Shown here in pieces: positions 1 to 7,641 of a DNA stretch of 58,869 nt. The DNA is from an uncultured Bacteroidaceae bacterium (lineage in GTDB: Bacteria > Bacteroidota > Bacteroidia > Bacteroidales > Bacteroidaceae), in assembly GCA_944320965.1 (NCBI GenBank), contig CALUJO010000011.1, positions 1 to 58,869 of the forward strand, in the 5' to 3' direction. The stretch's first letter is position 1, and every line of letters begins with the position of its first letter. Position numbers and translations under genes: made by a program. Below the pieces are notes generated by a model, which was not told the DNA's origin, did no database searches, and worked only from the letters and a program-made list of their open reading frames with translations.

Positions 1-40
1 AAAGAAAACAGTTGCAAACAAGAAAAAAGCTACTAAATAA
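1..40 (+). CDS. rpsM: 30S ribosomal protein S13, C-terminal fragment
   Basis: Only the last 12 codons and the TAA stop (38-40) lie in the window. The frame reads a lysine-rich tail, [12 protein letters not shown], typical of the basic C-terminus of Bacteroidales uS13. The position directly before rpsK matches the conserved rpsM-rpsK-rpsD-rpoA-rplQ order. uS13 sits in the head of the small subunit and contacts the tRNAs and the large subunit. The gene is cut by the window edge, not broken. Confidence 0.85.
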   Translation, partial: KKTVANKKKATK

Positions 41-51
41 TAATTGTTGAT

Positions 52-441
52 ATGGCAAAAAAAACAGTCGCAGCTAAAAAGAGAAATGTAAAGGTTGATG
101 CATACGGACAGTTACATGTTCATTCATCATTCAACAATATCATTGTTTCTCTAGCTAATAGCGAAGGTCAGATTATTTCATGGTCTTCAGCAGGTAAGAT
201 GGGATTCAGAGGTTCAAAGAAGAACACTCCTTATGCAGCTCAGATGGCAGCTCAGGATTGCGCTAAAGTTGCATATGATCTTGGTCTAAGAAAAGTAAAA
301 GCTTATGTTAAGGGTCCAGGTAACGGACGTGAGTCTGCTATTAGAACCGTACATGGAGCAGGAATTGAAGTTACTGAAATCATTGACGTAACACCACTTC
401 CACACAACGGTTGTCGTCCTCCAAAAAGACGTAGAGTTTAA
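52..441 (+). CDS. rpsK: 30S ribosomal protein S11
   Basis: 129-residue uS11, a platform protein of the small subunit near the mRNA exit and the anti-Shine-Dalgarno region. The sequence shows the conserved core ([18 protein letters not shown] near residue 23, [14 protein letters not shown] near 52) and the universal C-terminal signature [10 protein letters not shown]. Length is normal. It starts 11 bp after rpsM with an A-rich leader and no Shine-Dalgarno, as usual in Bacteroidetes. It is followed by a 111-bp gap before rpsD, so it is part of the alpha operon. Confidence 0.98.
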   Translation: MAKKTVAAKKRNVKVDAYGQLHVHSSFNNIIVSLANSEGQIISWSSAGKMGFRGSKKNTPYAAQMAAQDCAKVAYDLGLRKVKAYVKGPGNGRESAIRTVHGAGIEVTEIIDVTPLPHNGCRPPKRRRV

Positions 442-552
442 TAATCAACTAAATCAATACGTGAGATTGTTTTGTTATGGATTACATTTCCTTTCTGTAA
501 TCGCGGCTGCAACAAAATGATATCATAACTTAAACAATTTAAATTTAAAACA

Positions 553-1158
553 ATGGCTAGATATACTGGACCTAAGACAAGAATTGCACGTAAATTTGGG
601 GAACCTATTTTCGGACCTGACAAATATTTGTCACGCAGAAACTTCCCTCCGGGACAGCACGGAAATAACCGTAAGAGAAAAACTTCTGAATATGGTGTTC
701 AGTTACGTGAAAAGCAGAAAGCTAAATATACATACGGAGTTTTGGAAAAACAGTTCCGTAATTTGTTTGCAAAGGCTGAACGTGCTAAAGGTATTACAGG
801 TGAAATCCTTTTGCAGTTGCTTGAAGGCAGACTTGACAACATTGTATATCGTTTGGGCATAGCTCGTACTCGTGCAGCTGCTCGTCAGTTGGTGTCTCAC
901 AGACATATTACAGTTGACGGTAAGGTTGTAAACATTCCTTCATATGCAGTTAAACCTGGACAGATAGTTGCTGTTCGCGAAAGATCAAAATCTTTGGAAG
1001 TAATTGCTGATTCATTGGCAGGTTTCAACCACAGCAAATATCCATGGTTAGAGTGGGACGAATCTACTAAGGCAGGTAAGCTTCTTTACGTTCCGGAAAG
1101 AGCTGACATCCCTGAAAATATCAAGGAACATTTGATCGTCGAATTGTACTCTAAATAA
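553..1158 (+). CDS. rpsD: 30S ribosomal protein S4
   Basis: 201-residue uS4, a primary 16S rRNA-binding protein and, in many bacteria, an autoregulator of the alpha operon. The N-terminal domain ([18 protein letters not shown]) lacks the zinc-binding cysteines found in C+ paralogues. An S4 RNA-binding domain follows at about residues 91-150 ([30 protein letters not shown]). Length is normal. It lies between rpsK (111 bp upstream) and rpoA (11 bp downstream). The upstream gap is the longest in this operon and could carry a leader structure, but I see no clear one. Confidence 0.98.
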   Translation: MARYTGPKTRIARKFGEPIFGPDKYLSRRNFPPGQHGNNRKRKTSEYGVQLREKQKAKYTYGVLEKQFRNLFAKAERAKGITGEILLQLLEGRLDNIVYRLGIARTRAAARQLVSHRHITVDGKVVNIPSYAVKPGQIVAVRERSKSLEVIADSLAGFNHSKYPWLEWDESTKAGKLLYVPERADIPENIKEHLIVELYSK

Positions 1159-1169
1159 TAATTAATTTC

Positions 1170-2162
1170 ATGGCAATATTAGCATTTCAAAAACCTGATA
1201 AAGTTTTAATGTTAGAGGCGGACTCTAAATTCGGAAAATTCGAATTTCGCCCTCTAGAACCTGGTTTCGGTACAACAGTAGGTAATGCGTTGCGCAGAAT
1301 CCTTTTGTCATCATTGGAAGGTTTTGCAATCAACACAATACGTATTGAAGGTGTAGAACATGAGTTTGCAACTGTACCGGGAGTTAAAGAAGATGTCACT
1401 AACATTATATTGAATCTTAAACAAGTTAGATTCAAGCAAATAGTAGAAGAATTCGAGAACGAAAAAGTTTCAATAACTATCGAGAATTCAACAGAATTTA
1501 AAGCAGGTGATATTAACAAGTACTTGACTGGATTTGAAGTGTTAAATCCTGAATTAGTTATCTGCCATTTAGATTCAAAAGCAACGATGACAATTGACCT
1601 TACAATTAACAAGGGCCGAGGTTATGTTCCTTATTATGAAAATCAGGAATATTGCACTGACCCAAGTGTAATTGCAATTGATTCTATTTACACTCCAATT
1701 AGAAATGTCAAGTATCAGGTTGAAAACTATCGTGTAGAACAGAAAACCGACTATGAGAAACTTGTACTTGAGATTACTACGGACGGTTCCATACACCCGA
1801 AGGACGCTTTGAAGGAAGCTGCAAAAATTCTTATACATCACTTCATGCTGTTCTCTGATGAAAAGATCACTCTTGAATCTTCAGATTCAGAAAGCAATGA
1901 CGAATTCGATGAAGAAGTATTGCATATGCGTCAGTTGTTGAAGACCAAGTTGGTTGACATGGATCTTTCAGTCAGAGCTCTTAACTGTCTGAAGGCAGCT
2001 GAGGTTGAAACATTGGGAGACTTGGTACAATTCAACAAGACAGATCTTTTGAAGTTCAGAAACTTCGGTAAGAAATCGCTCACTGAGCTTGATGATTTGC
2101 TAGAGAGTCTGAATCTGTCGTTTGGAACTGATATTTCTAAATATAAATTAGATAAAGAATAA
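1170..2162 (+). CDS. rpoA: DNA-directed RNA polymerase subunit alpha
   Basis: 330-residue alpha subunit; two copies scaffold beta and beta' and contact activators and UP elements. The N-terminal dimerisation domain includes [22 protein letters not shown] near residues 30-51 and [11 protein letters not shown] near 149. The C-terminal domain after about residue 255 has the helix-hairpin-helix segment [16 protein letters not shown]. An acidic linker ([13 protein letters not shown]) joins them. Length is normal. It is translated closely with rplQ, the stop being 2 bp from the next ATG. Confidence 0.98.
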   Translation: MAILAFQKPDKVLMLEADSKFGKFEFRPLEPGFGTTVGNALRRILLSSLEGFAINTIRIEGVEHEFATVPGVKEDVTNIILNLKQVRFKQIVEEFENEKVSITIENSTEFKAGDINKYLTGFEVLNPELVICHLDSKATMTIDLTINKGRGYVPYYENQEYCTDPSVIAIDSIYTPIRNVKYQVENYRVEQKTDYEKLVLEITTDGSIHPKDALKEAAKILIHHFMLFSDEKITLESSDSESNDEFDEEVLHMRQLLKTKLVDMDLSVRALNCLKAAEVETLGDLVQFNKTDLLKFRNFGKKSLTELDDLLESLNLSFGTDISKYKLDKE

Positions 2163-2164
2163 CA

Positions 2165-2644
2165 ATGAGACACAATAAAAAATTCAATCATTTAGGTCGT
2201 ACTGCTACTCATAGAAACGCTATGTTGGCTAATATGGCATCTTCTTTGATCAAGCACAAAAGAATCACTACGACTGTAGCTAAGGCTAAGGCTCTTAAGA
2301 AATATGTTGAGCCTCTATTGACTAAATCAAAAAGCGACACAACTAATTCACGTCGTGTAGTATTTAGCTATTTGCAGGATAAGTATGCTATTACTGAACT
2401 TTTCAAAGAAGTATCAGTTAAGATAGCTGACCGTCCGGGTGGTTACACTCGTATTATCAAGACTGGAAAGCGTCTTGGTGACAATGCTGAAATGTGCTTC
2501 ATCGAATTGGTTGACTACAACGAAAACATGGCTAAGGAAGCAGGCAAGAAGGCTACAAGAACTCGTCGTTCACGCAAGAAATCTTCTGCTGCTGAAGCTC
2601 CTGCAGTTGAAGCTCAGGCAACTGAAACAGCAAGTGCTGAATAA
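2165..2644 (+). CDS. rplQ: 50S ribosomal protein L17
   Basis: 159-residue bL17 of the large subunit near the peptide exit tunnel. The first 120 residues are the conserved domain ([25 protein letters not shown], then [18 protein letters not shown]). The last 35 or so are a basic then Ala/Glu-rich tail, absent from E. coli L17 but common in Bacteroidetes. It is the last gene of the alpha operon and is followed by two tandem intrinsic terminators. Confidence 0.97.
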   Translation: MRHNKKFNHLGRTATHRNAMLANMASSLIKHKRITTTVAKAKALKKYVEPLLTKSKSDTTNSRRVVFSYLQDKYAITELFKEVSVKIADRPGGYTRIIKTGKRLGDNAEMCFIELVDYNENMAKEAGKKATRTRRSRKKSSAAEAPAVEAQATETASAE

Positions 2645-2666
2645 TTCGGTTGAAAATATAATTAAG

Positions 2667-2700
2667 AGTCCTGTATCCGTTGATACGGGACTTTTTGTTT
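2667..2700 (+). terminator. Intrinsic terminator of the alpha operon (first)
   Basis: An 11-bp stem (2667-2677 with 2682-2692, one G-T pair) and a CGTT loop are followed directly by a T tract. It lies 23 bp after the rplQ stop. Confidence 0.9.
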
Positions 2701-2704
2701 TAGT

Positions 2705-2728
2705 GAGGTTTGATAAAACCTCTTTTAT
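2705..2728 (+). terminator. Second, tandem terminator of the alpha operon
   Basis: A 7-bp perfect stem (2705-2711 with 2716-2722) and GATA loop are followed by TTTTATTA. It is placed just after the first terminator and insulates the convergent operon on the other strand. Confidence 0.7.
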
Positions 2729-2733
2729 TAATA

Positions 2734-3066
2734 TCAATTTATGAAATTGAGGCTTTCCGGCATGTTTATAAACATCATGCTGTAGTAGTATGCTCCAGCT
2801 GCCAATTGTATAAGTTCAACGACTATAGCGTAAGCAAGCAGTTTACCTCCCACATGGTTCTTTTGGTAAAATGAACCAATTTGTAAAACTGTCATTGTCA
2901 GTACAAAATATGCTACTACAAACACCGACTGGCAAATGAATGCCACTAACCATTGATTTCCAGTGAATATTATAAGTCCTGCTGCAGGCAAGTAGAACAA
3001 TGGGTTGTACATTTTCTTAGCAAGTCGTTTGTGTTTTACAGTAATATCATTTTCTGTTTGTGCCAT
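2734..3066 (-). CDS. Small four-helix membrane protein, unknown (paralogue A)
   Basis: I do not recognise this 110-residue protein. It has a charged N-terminus (about 20 residues) and four hydrophobic segments, about residues 25-42, 45-67, 76-91 and 92-105. The start of the first helix (KKMYNPLFYLPAAGL) closely resembles NRIYSPWIYIPIFGL in the gene at 3444-3758, and both have a Lys/Gly-rich turn between the helix pairs. It is the last gene of a minus-strand operon headed by a lipoprotein (4805) and lies 25 bp after its neighbour. No catalytic motif is visible; a channel, chaperone or immunity-like role cannot be told apart. Confidence 0.7.
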   Translation of the reverse strand: MAQTENDITVKHKRLAKKMYNPLFYLPAAGLIIFTGNQWLVAFICQSVFVVAYFVLTMTVLQIGSFYQKNHVGGKLLAYAIVVELIQLAAGAYYYSMMFINMPESLNFIN

Positions 3067-3091
3067 AGTATTGTTTTTCAGTTATTGATGT

Positions 3092-3451
3092 TTATTGTTG
3101 TGGGATGAGCATATTCTGTAGTGCTGGTATGACAAGAAACAGACTGCCTGTCAGAAATGCTGTTGCAAGTATGCATCCGATTGCAAGGTTTATTCTGCAG
3201 TATAGTAATGGGCGTCCGTTGCCTGTTTTATTCTTAAATTCTTTCATTTGCGTTATGTATTTTATATTTCTCCACAAGAGAAATAATGTTACAGCTAGCC
3301 ATCCTGGACTTACAAAAATGAAATCATATATTGTTTCTTTACTGCAAAGGAGTAGAATGATGCAGTACCATAGATTTCCAAGTTTGCTATATATTATATA
3401 TTCCTCCTTTTCCTCTTCTGTGAAAGGAGTTTTGATGATTTTGTTATTCAT
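3092..3451 (-). CDS. Small four-helix membrane protein, unknown (paralogue B)
   Basis: 119-residue unrecognised membrane protein. After an acidic, lysine-containing N-terminus (about 25 residues) there are two hydrophobic hairpins separated by a basic Gly-containing loop (MKEFKNKTGNGRPLLYC). This is the same layout as the genes on either side, although direct identity is low. Its start codon lies inside the end of the upstream gene (8-bp overlap, 3444-3451), which implies translational coupling. It is the most divergent member of the trio. Confidence 0.65.
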   Translation of the reverse strand: MNNKIIKTPFTEEEKEEYIIYSKLGNLWYCIILLLCSKETIYDFIFVSPGWLAVTLFLLWRNIKYITQMKEFKNKTGNGRPLLYCRINLAIGCILATAFLTGSLFLVIPALQNMLIPQQ

Positions 3452-3758
3452 ATATGTACATTAAAAGGTATAAAACAAAAAAAGCTTCTCCAATAAGGAG
3501 CAGGAGAGCCATAAAACATGTATCAAATATCATTGAGCCTCCTCCGCCATTCTTCTTTTTAATTTTTAATAACTGTTTTAAGAGTATCATGTAATTGATG
3601 ATCCCCACAAGTATTGCTAAGGCAGATATCAATGCTATAGGAAAGCATCTTAACATTGACGCTATTAGTCCAAAGATTGGAATGTATATCCATGGTGAAT
3701 ATATTCTGTTATATAGCCTTCTGTTACATTCAGCTGTGTTGTTTTCTTTGTTGTCCAT
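3444..3758 (-). CDS. Small four-helix membrane protein, unknown (paralogue C)
   Basis: 104-residue unrecognised membrane protein with a hydrophilic N-terminus, four predicted helices and a basic/glycine loop (KIKKKNGGGGS) in the middle. The segment around residues 16-31 (NRIYSPWIYIPIFGL) matches the equivalent place in the gene at 2734-3066. It starts 3 bp after the lipoprotein stop and overlaps the next gene by 8 bp, so lipoprotein and membrane proteins are almost certainly co-translated. Function unknown. Confidence 0.68.
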   Translation of the reverse strand: MDNKENNTAECNRRLYNRIYSPWIYIPIFGLIASMLRCFPIALISALAILVGIINYMILLKQLLKIKKKNGGGGSMIFDTCFMALLLLIGEAFFVLYLLMYIYE

Positions 3759-3761
3759 AAC

Positions 3762-4805
3762 TTATATATTTATGTTATACCAATAAGCAAAACTATTTAC
3801 TGAAAGTGATATAGCCATTATTAATGTCTCTTTGTCTATTTCTGATATTGCAGGTTCCCTAAAAATCTTTTCTATATATAGTTTTGCCATATATATTATG
3901 TTATTAATATTTTCACAATCCTTTATACCTGTTAAATAAAAATATAATACACTTGTTGGGTATTTTAAAGCTTCTTCTTCTCCACCAAGTAGTCTTGTAA
4001 TATATTCATCGTTGTATTCTAAGAATTTGTCATTTGAACATATTTCATGTATTTCTGTTAGTAAAGAGTCTTCAAATTCTATATATTCTCTTGAATTTAA
4101 TATTAAATTTTCATAATAATAAACATCTTCAATAGGCTGAAAACTGCTTATAAATTGATTATAATTACAGCATTTAAAATAAGAATTGTATGCAGGACTT
4201 AATTGTATGCCTTCTGGAGTATTATTTGTAATATCTTTTTCAATAGCCTTAGCTATAATGGTATTATGCATACTAACTATACCGTATATGTAATCATATG
4301 CTCCGATATTAGGTACACTAATGTCGATATATGTTAAATTATCGTTTTTACTATTTTCATATATATTTTTGACTTTACTTTTAAATATTGCGTCAATGAA
4401 TATGTCTTGAGCTTTAGATGATGCATATGCATTTATTGAGCAAATTGCTCCATTAAATATCGCTGCTGTAGTAACTCCTATTTGTCCTGGAAGCCCTCCA
4501 AGCATGAGCGCTTTTCCATATTTAAATATTTTTGCGGCTCCTACAACATCAACACCAGCAATAGACAAAGCATCTAAATATTTTTTTAATTCTTTAAAAT
4601 TTATGCCTTTAGTATTTGTATGTTTATATGGTAAGTTGTTTATTAAGTGGTTATTAAACTCAATAAGCTCTTGATTTTTAATATAAATATCGCTTTCTGA
4701 TAAATTGAATTCTTTATTAATTTTATTAGTTTGAATAATATTTTCACTGTTTTGACAAGATAATAGTAGAAATATAGAAGTAAATATAATAAATAGATTT
4801 TTCAT
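3762..4805 (-). CDS. Secreted lipoprotein with Gly/Ala-rich hydrophobic segment, unknown
   Basis: 347-residue protein with a lipoprotein signal peptide (hydrophobic residues 4-16, then LLSC with the lipidated Cys at 17). A hydrophilic Asn-rich stretch follows. A glycine/alanine-rich hydrophobic region spans about residues 83-130 (AGVDVVGAAKIF, MLGGLPGQIGVTTAAIF) and could insert in a membrane. The rest is mixed helical. The gene is visibly more AT- and Asn/Ile/Lys-rich than its neighbours, suggesting foreign or fast-evolving DNA. It is the first gene of an operon with three small membrane proteins. No family recognised; a membrane-active secreted protein is only a guess from the hydrophobic segment. 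Confidence 0.65.
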   Translation of the reverse strand: MKNLFIIFTSIFLLLSCQNSENIIQTNKINKEFNLSESDIYIKNQELIEFNNHLINNLPYKHTNTKGINFKELKKYLDALSIAGVDVVGAAKIFKYGKALMLGGLPGQIGVTTAAIFNGAICSINAYASSKAQDIFIDAIFKSKVKNIYENSKNDNLTYIDISVPNIGAYDYIYGIVSMHNTIIAKAIEKDITNNTPEGIQLSPAYNSYFKCCNYNQFISSFQPIEDVYYYENLILNSREYIEFEDSLLTEIHEICSNDKFLEYNDEYITRLLGGEEEALKYPTSVLYFYLTGIKDCENINNIIYMAKLYIEKIFREPAISEIDKETLIMAISLSVNSFAYWYNINI

Positions 4806-4966
4806 AATAATATAATTTATTGATTAATTTCTGCAATTTATAATTTTTAGGGGATACGGTGTTGAATTTATTAGTTAATTTATATTAATTATGCATTCTG
4901 AAACAACTATCAATATAAGTTGTATTTTCATGCTTGATATAAAATGTTTGGGGATATGTTTTTATA

Positions 4967-4998
4967 TTTATTGTTAATACATTAATTATGTATCTTTG
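4967..4998 (+). promoter_or_regulatory. Promoter of the LuxR-type regulator gene
   Basis: TATCTTTG at 4991-4998 fits the Bacteroidetes minus-7 consensus TAnnTTTG. TTTA at 4967-4970, 20 bp upstream, is a 3-of-4 match to the minus-33 TTTG. The start codon is 30 bp downstream. Confidence 0.6.
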
Positions 4999-5027
4999 TA
5001 TAGCATGATAACAGCATAGAAAAAGGT

Positions 5028-5591
5028 ATGGAAATAGCGATTATAGAACCAAACACAACAGCTGCAATAGGGATAAGAACCTTAATAGAGAGAGTATTTC
5101 CCGATGCTGTAGTAAGATGTTTTTCTGATTTTGGAAGTCTTGTTGATGATACTCCTGACATGTATTCCTTTTATTTTATAACATCACAGTTTTATGTGCT
5201 TTATAACAAATTCTTTCTGCCTCGAAAGGATAGAGTCGTTGTTTTGACGAATGGACAAAGTAGCAGTGTTTTTCCTGTATATGACAGAGTTCTTGATGTG
5301 TATTCTTCCGAAAGTAAAATGGAGGAAACATTGAGACGTATATTTTATAGCAACAAATCAAATATAGAATCGGTTGCTGAATTAAATGATTTAAGTTCCA
5401 GAGAGATTGAAGTCCTTGTATTGGTTGCAAAGGGACTGATAAATAAGGAAATCGCTGACAAATTAAATATTAGCCTTACAACTGTAATTTCGCACAGGAA
5501 AAATATAACCGAGAAACTTGGTATAAAATCCGTTTCCGGCTTGACCATTTATGCTGTGATGAATGGTTATATATCTCCAGATTCTATATGA
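5028..5591 (+). CDS. LuxR-family DNA-binding regulator with degenerate receiver domain
   Basis: 187-residue transcription regulator. Residues 1-110 resemble a CheY-like receiver (MEIAIIEPNTTAAIGIRTLIE, then VVVLTNGQ). No Asp sits at the expected phospho-acceptor strand, which reads YSFYFITSQFYVL, so phosphorylation is doubtful. Residues about 125-187 form a strong LuxR/GerE helix-turn-helix (LSSREIEVLVLVAKG, NKEIADKLNISLTTVISHRKNI, EKLGIKSVSGLTIYAV). This architecture is a known Bacteroides family of orphan regulators. The gene ends 1 bp from the convergent gene at 5593. The target is unknown; no two-component kinase is adjacent. Confidence 0.85.
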   Translation: MEIAIIEPNTTAAIGIRTLIERVFPDAVVRCFSDFGSLVDDTPDMYSFYFITSQFYVLYNKFFLPRKDRVVVLTNGQSSSVFPVYDRVLDVYSSESKMEETLRRIFYSNKSNIESVAELNDLSSREIEVLVLVAKGLINKEIADKLNISLTTVISHRKNITEKLGIKSVSGLTIYAVMNGYISPDSI

Positions 5592-5592
5592 T

Positions 5593-6183
5593 TTATCCAA
5601 TGAATTTATATTTAAATCCATTGTCTGTTATAGTGACATAGTCTACGACATCATATTGGTTCAAAACACTTTCTATAGCTTTATTATATGCATCAATTCC
5701 ACTTTCTGCTGTGGTCTTTAATATAAATGTGTCTTCAGTTGCTGCTATTGGAAAAAGACCTGATATTTTGTCTCTGTTATAGTACCAAATTTTCAGTGAT
5801 ATTTCATATTTTCCGTGCCTTTTTATACTTGCTTCTTTGAATTTTTTAATGCTCTCCTTAGCTTTTTCCATCATGACTTTGCAACGCTGTTTCTCAATTG
5901 TATGATGTTTCTCTTGTTCTCTTTTTATATATTCTTCCTGATGTTTTTCAAGTGTTTCTCCAAGAGCGTCGTAAATTCTTATCCTGCTTTTTCCGCATCC
6001 GGTTGTTGCCAGTGATTTGATGTCTTCGCCATAGTAGTCCTTTTTGCCCTCAAAAAGGTCGTCAAGCAGTTTGACGGTATGTTGGTTGCAGGTGAGTCCC
6101 GGTAGTGAGTTGATGAATTCTACAGCCTGTTGTGTGTTCTCGCACATGGCTATATTGTCAAAGTAAACAAATATCTTTTTCAT
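5593..6183 (-). CDS. Unknown protein with central coiled coil
   Basis: 196 residues, no signal peptide, not recognised. Residues 1-75 form a mixed alpha/beta head (MKKIFVYFDNIAMC). Residues about 78-122 are a highly charged probable coiled coil (EKHQEEYIKREQEKHHTIEKQR onwards). The C-terminal 70 residues look beta-rich (KYEISLKIWYYNRD, DYVTITDNGFKYKFIG). It is convergent with the LuxR gene (1 bp between stops) and is separated from mdh by a strong hairpin. Probably cytoplasmic. Confidence 0.7.
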   Translation of the reverse strand: MKKIFVYFDNIAMCENTQQAVEFINSLPGLTCNQHTVKLLDDLFEGKKDYYGEDIKSLATTGCGKSRIRIYDALGETLEKHQEEYIKREQEKHHTIEKQRCKVMMEKAKESIKKFKEASIKRHGKYEISLKIWYYNRDKISGLFPIAATEDTFILKTTAESGIDAYNKAIESVLNQYDVVDYVTITDNGFKYKFIG

Positions 6184-6235
6184 ATTCAGTGAATTTAACC
6201 GCTGTTGCCGGCGTTGTTTGATATGTTTTAAATTT

Positions 6236-6272
6236 AAAAAAGCACGGAACCGTACAGTGACGGTACCATGCT
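6236..6272 (-). terminator. Intrinsic terminator of mdh
   Basis: A 13-bp imperfect stem (6241-6253 with 6260-6272) is flanked by A6 on the left, which reads as T6 on the minus strand just after the hairpin. A T-rich run follows on the right. It lies 25 bp after the mdh stop. Confidence 0.85.
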
Positions 6273-6296
6273 TTGTTTTTATCGGTTACATTCAGA

Positions 6297-7298
6297 TTAC
6301 TGGATGTTTGGATTAAGTTCATTCCATTTGTCGATAGCAGGAATAACACCCATAGCGATAACTTCGTCACGAAGCTTGCAAAGGTGCTTGTAGCTTTCAA
6401 CAAGTTCAGCATGTTCTTCTGGAGTACCCTGAACTTCAGTATATTTAGCACCGTCAACAGTGATTGAAGTTTCCATTGCCATCATGATGTTCTTGAATTC
6501 GCCGTTGTTTACATATACACCAGCTGGCCAGCGGAATGCAGGACCACCCATAGCAGCAGCAATCATTTCGATTGATACGTATGATGGGCTCTGGAATGAT
6601 GAACGTCCGCGAAGGTCAATGATGTTCTTACCGCCCTGGATAACGCGCTGTTTCAAAGCTGCCCAGTCTTCAGCAGGAAGTTTGTCAGTACCGATTAATG
6701 AAGACAGTGGCTGACCTGCAACTGTTGTAGTTGAAGCGAATACTGCCATCTGTTCACCGTGGCCACCGTATGTACGGCAGTTCTTAACTTCGTCAGTAGG
6801 AAGTTTGAAGTATTTGCACAATTCTGAGCGAAGACGAGTACTGTCAAGAGCTGCAAGAGTTGTAACCTGTGATGGTTTCAAGCCTGAGTAAAGCAATGTG
6901 ATAAGACCTGTAATATCTGCTGGGTTGAAGATGATAACAACATGTTCAACATTTGGACAGTATTTACGGATGTTCTGACCAAGTTCCTGAGCGATAACAG
7001 CGTTACCTTTCAAAAGGTCTTCACGAGTCATGCCTGCCTTACGTGCAGCGCCGCCTGAAGATACGATATAGTCAGCACCAGTCAAAGCTTCTTCAATGCT
7101 TGTAGTGAAAGTGATGTTTGCACCTTCAAAACCGCAGTGGAACATTTCTTCTGCAACACCTTCCAAAGCTGGACCGAATGGGTCGTAAAGACAGATGTTA
7201 GGAGTAAGTTTCATCATCAAGGCTGTCTGAGCCATGTTTGAACCGATCATTCCGGCTGCACCGACGATAGTCAGTTTTTTGTTAGTTAGATAATTCAT
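6297..7298 (-). CDS. mdh: Malate dehydrogenase (NAD-dependent)
   Basis: 333-residue member of the lactate/malate dehydrogenase family; it interconverts malate and oxaloacetate in the reductive branch that leads to succinate in Bacteroidales. The Rossmann motif VGAAGMIGSNMAQ is at about residues 12-24. Asp in LYDPFGP (about 38) selects NAD. The substrate-binding arginines fall around RKAGMTR (about 86) and STRLRSE (about 154), and the catalytic His is in GGHGEQM (about 180). Slightly longer than the common 313-residue form. Monocistronic, with its own terminator; divergent from the gene at 7642. Confidence 0.93.
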   Translation of the reverse strand: MNYLTNKKLTIVGAAGMIGSNMAQTALMMKLTPNICLYDPFGPALEGVAEEMFHCGFEGANITFTTSIEEALTGADYIVSSGGAARKAGMTREDLLKGNAVIAQELGQNIRKYCPNVEHVVIIFNPADITGLITLLYSGLKPSQVTTLAALDSTRLRSELCKYFKLPTDEVKNCRTYGGHGEQMAVFASTTTVAGQPLSSLIGTDKLPAEDWAALKQRVIQGGKNIIDLRGRSSFQSPSYVSIEMIAAAMGGPAFRWPAGVYVNNGEFKNIMMAMETSITVDGAKYTEVQGTPEEHAELVESYKHLCKLRDEVIAMGVIPAIDKWNELNPNIQ

Positions 7299-7641
7299 GA
7301 TTCTAATATTTAGGTTTATTAAAATGTTCTTAATTCATAGCAAAGTTATAAATAACTTTCCAATGATACTATGTCATACTGTCTATTTTAGAATATTTAT
7401 AATATTAAAGTGCCCGTAAGTTTATTTGCCATTATGCCCACTTTCCTTTTTGCATGGTCTGTATTGCAATTCAGAAATATTTATCAGTAAGAGGTTAATC
7501 TGTTTGGTAGTCTTGTAATTGCTTTTTTTATCATATGAAATAGTTATTTTACCATATGACACTTTTCTCATTATAGCATTACCTACTTTAATACATCAAA
7601 ACAGATTGGTTTATTTATGTTTAAAATAAAAATAAGAAGTT
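7299..7641. other. Intergenic region between mdh and an unknown membrane protein gene
   Basis: 343 bp between two divergent genes, so it should hold two promoters. A minus-7 box for mdh is seen at 7341-7348. Two copies of CATATGA (7532-7538 and 7553-7559), each with a palindromic CATATG core and start-to-start spacing of 21 bp, lie upstream of the plus-strand gene and may be a regulator site. No ORF or RNA gene seen. Confidence 0.6.
7341..7348 (-). promoter_or_regulatory. Minus-7 box of mdh
   Basis: Minus strand reads TAACTTTG, a match to TAnnTTTG, 43 bp from the start codon. No clear minus-33 TTTG at the right spacing. Confidence 0.5.

Noticed and set aside
6158..6457. 99-codon minus-strand frame over the end of mdh
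   Set aside because: Out-of-frame shadow of mdh running through its terminator hairpin.
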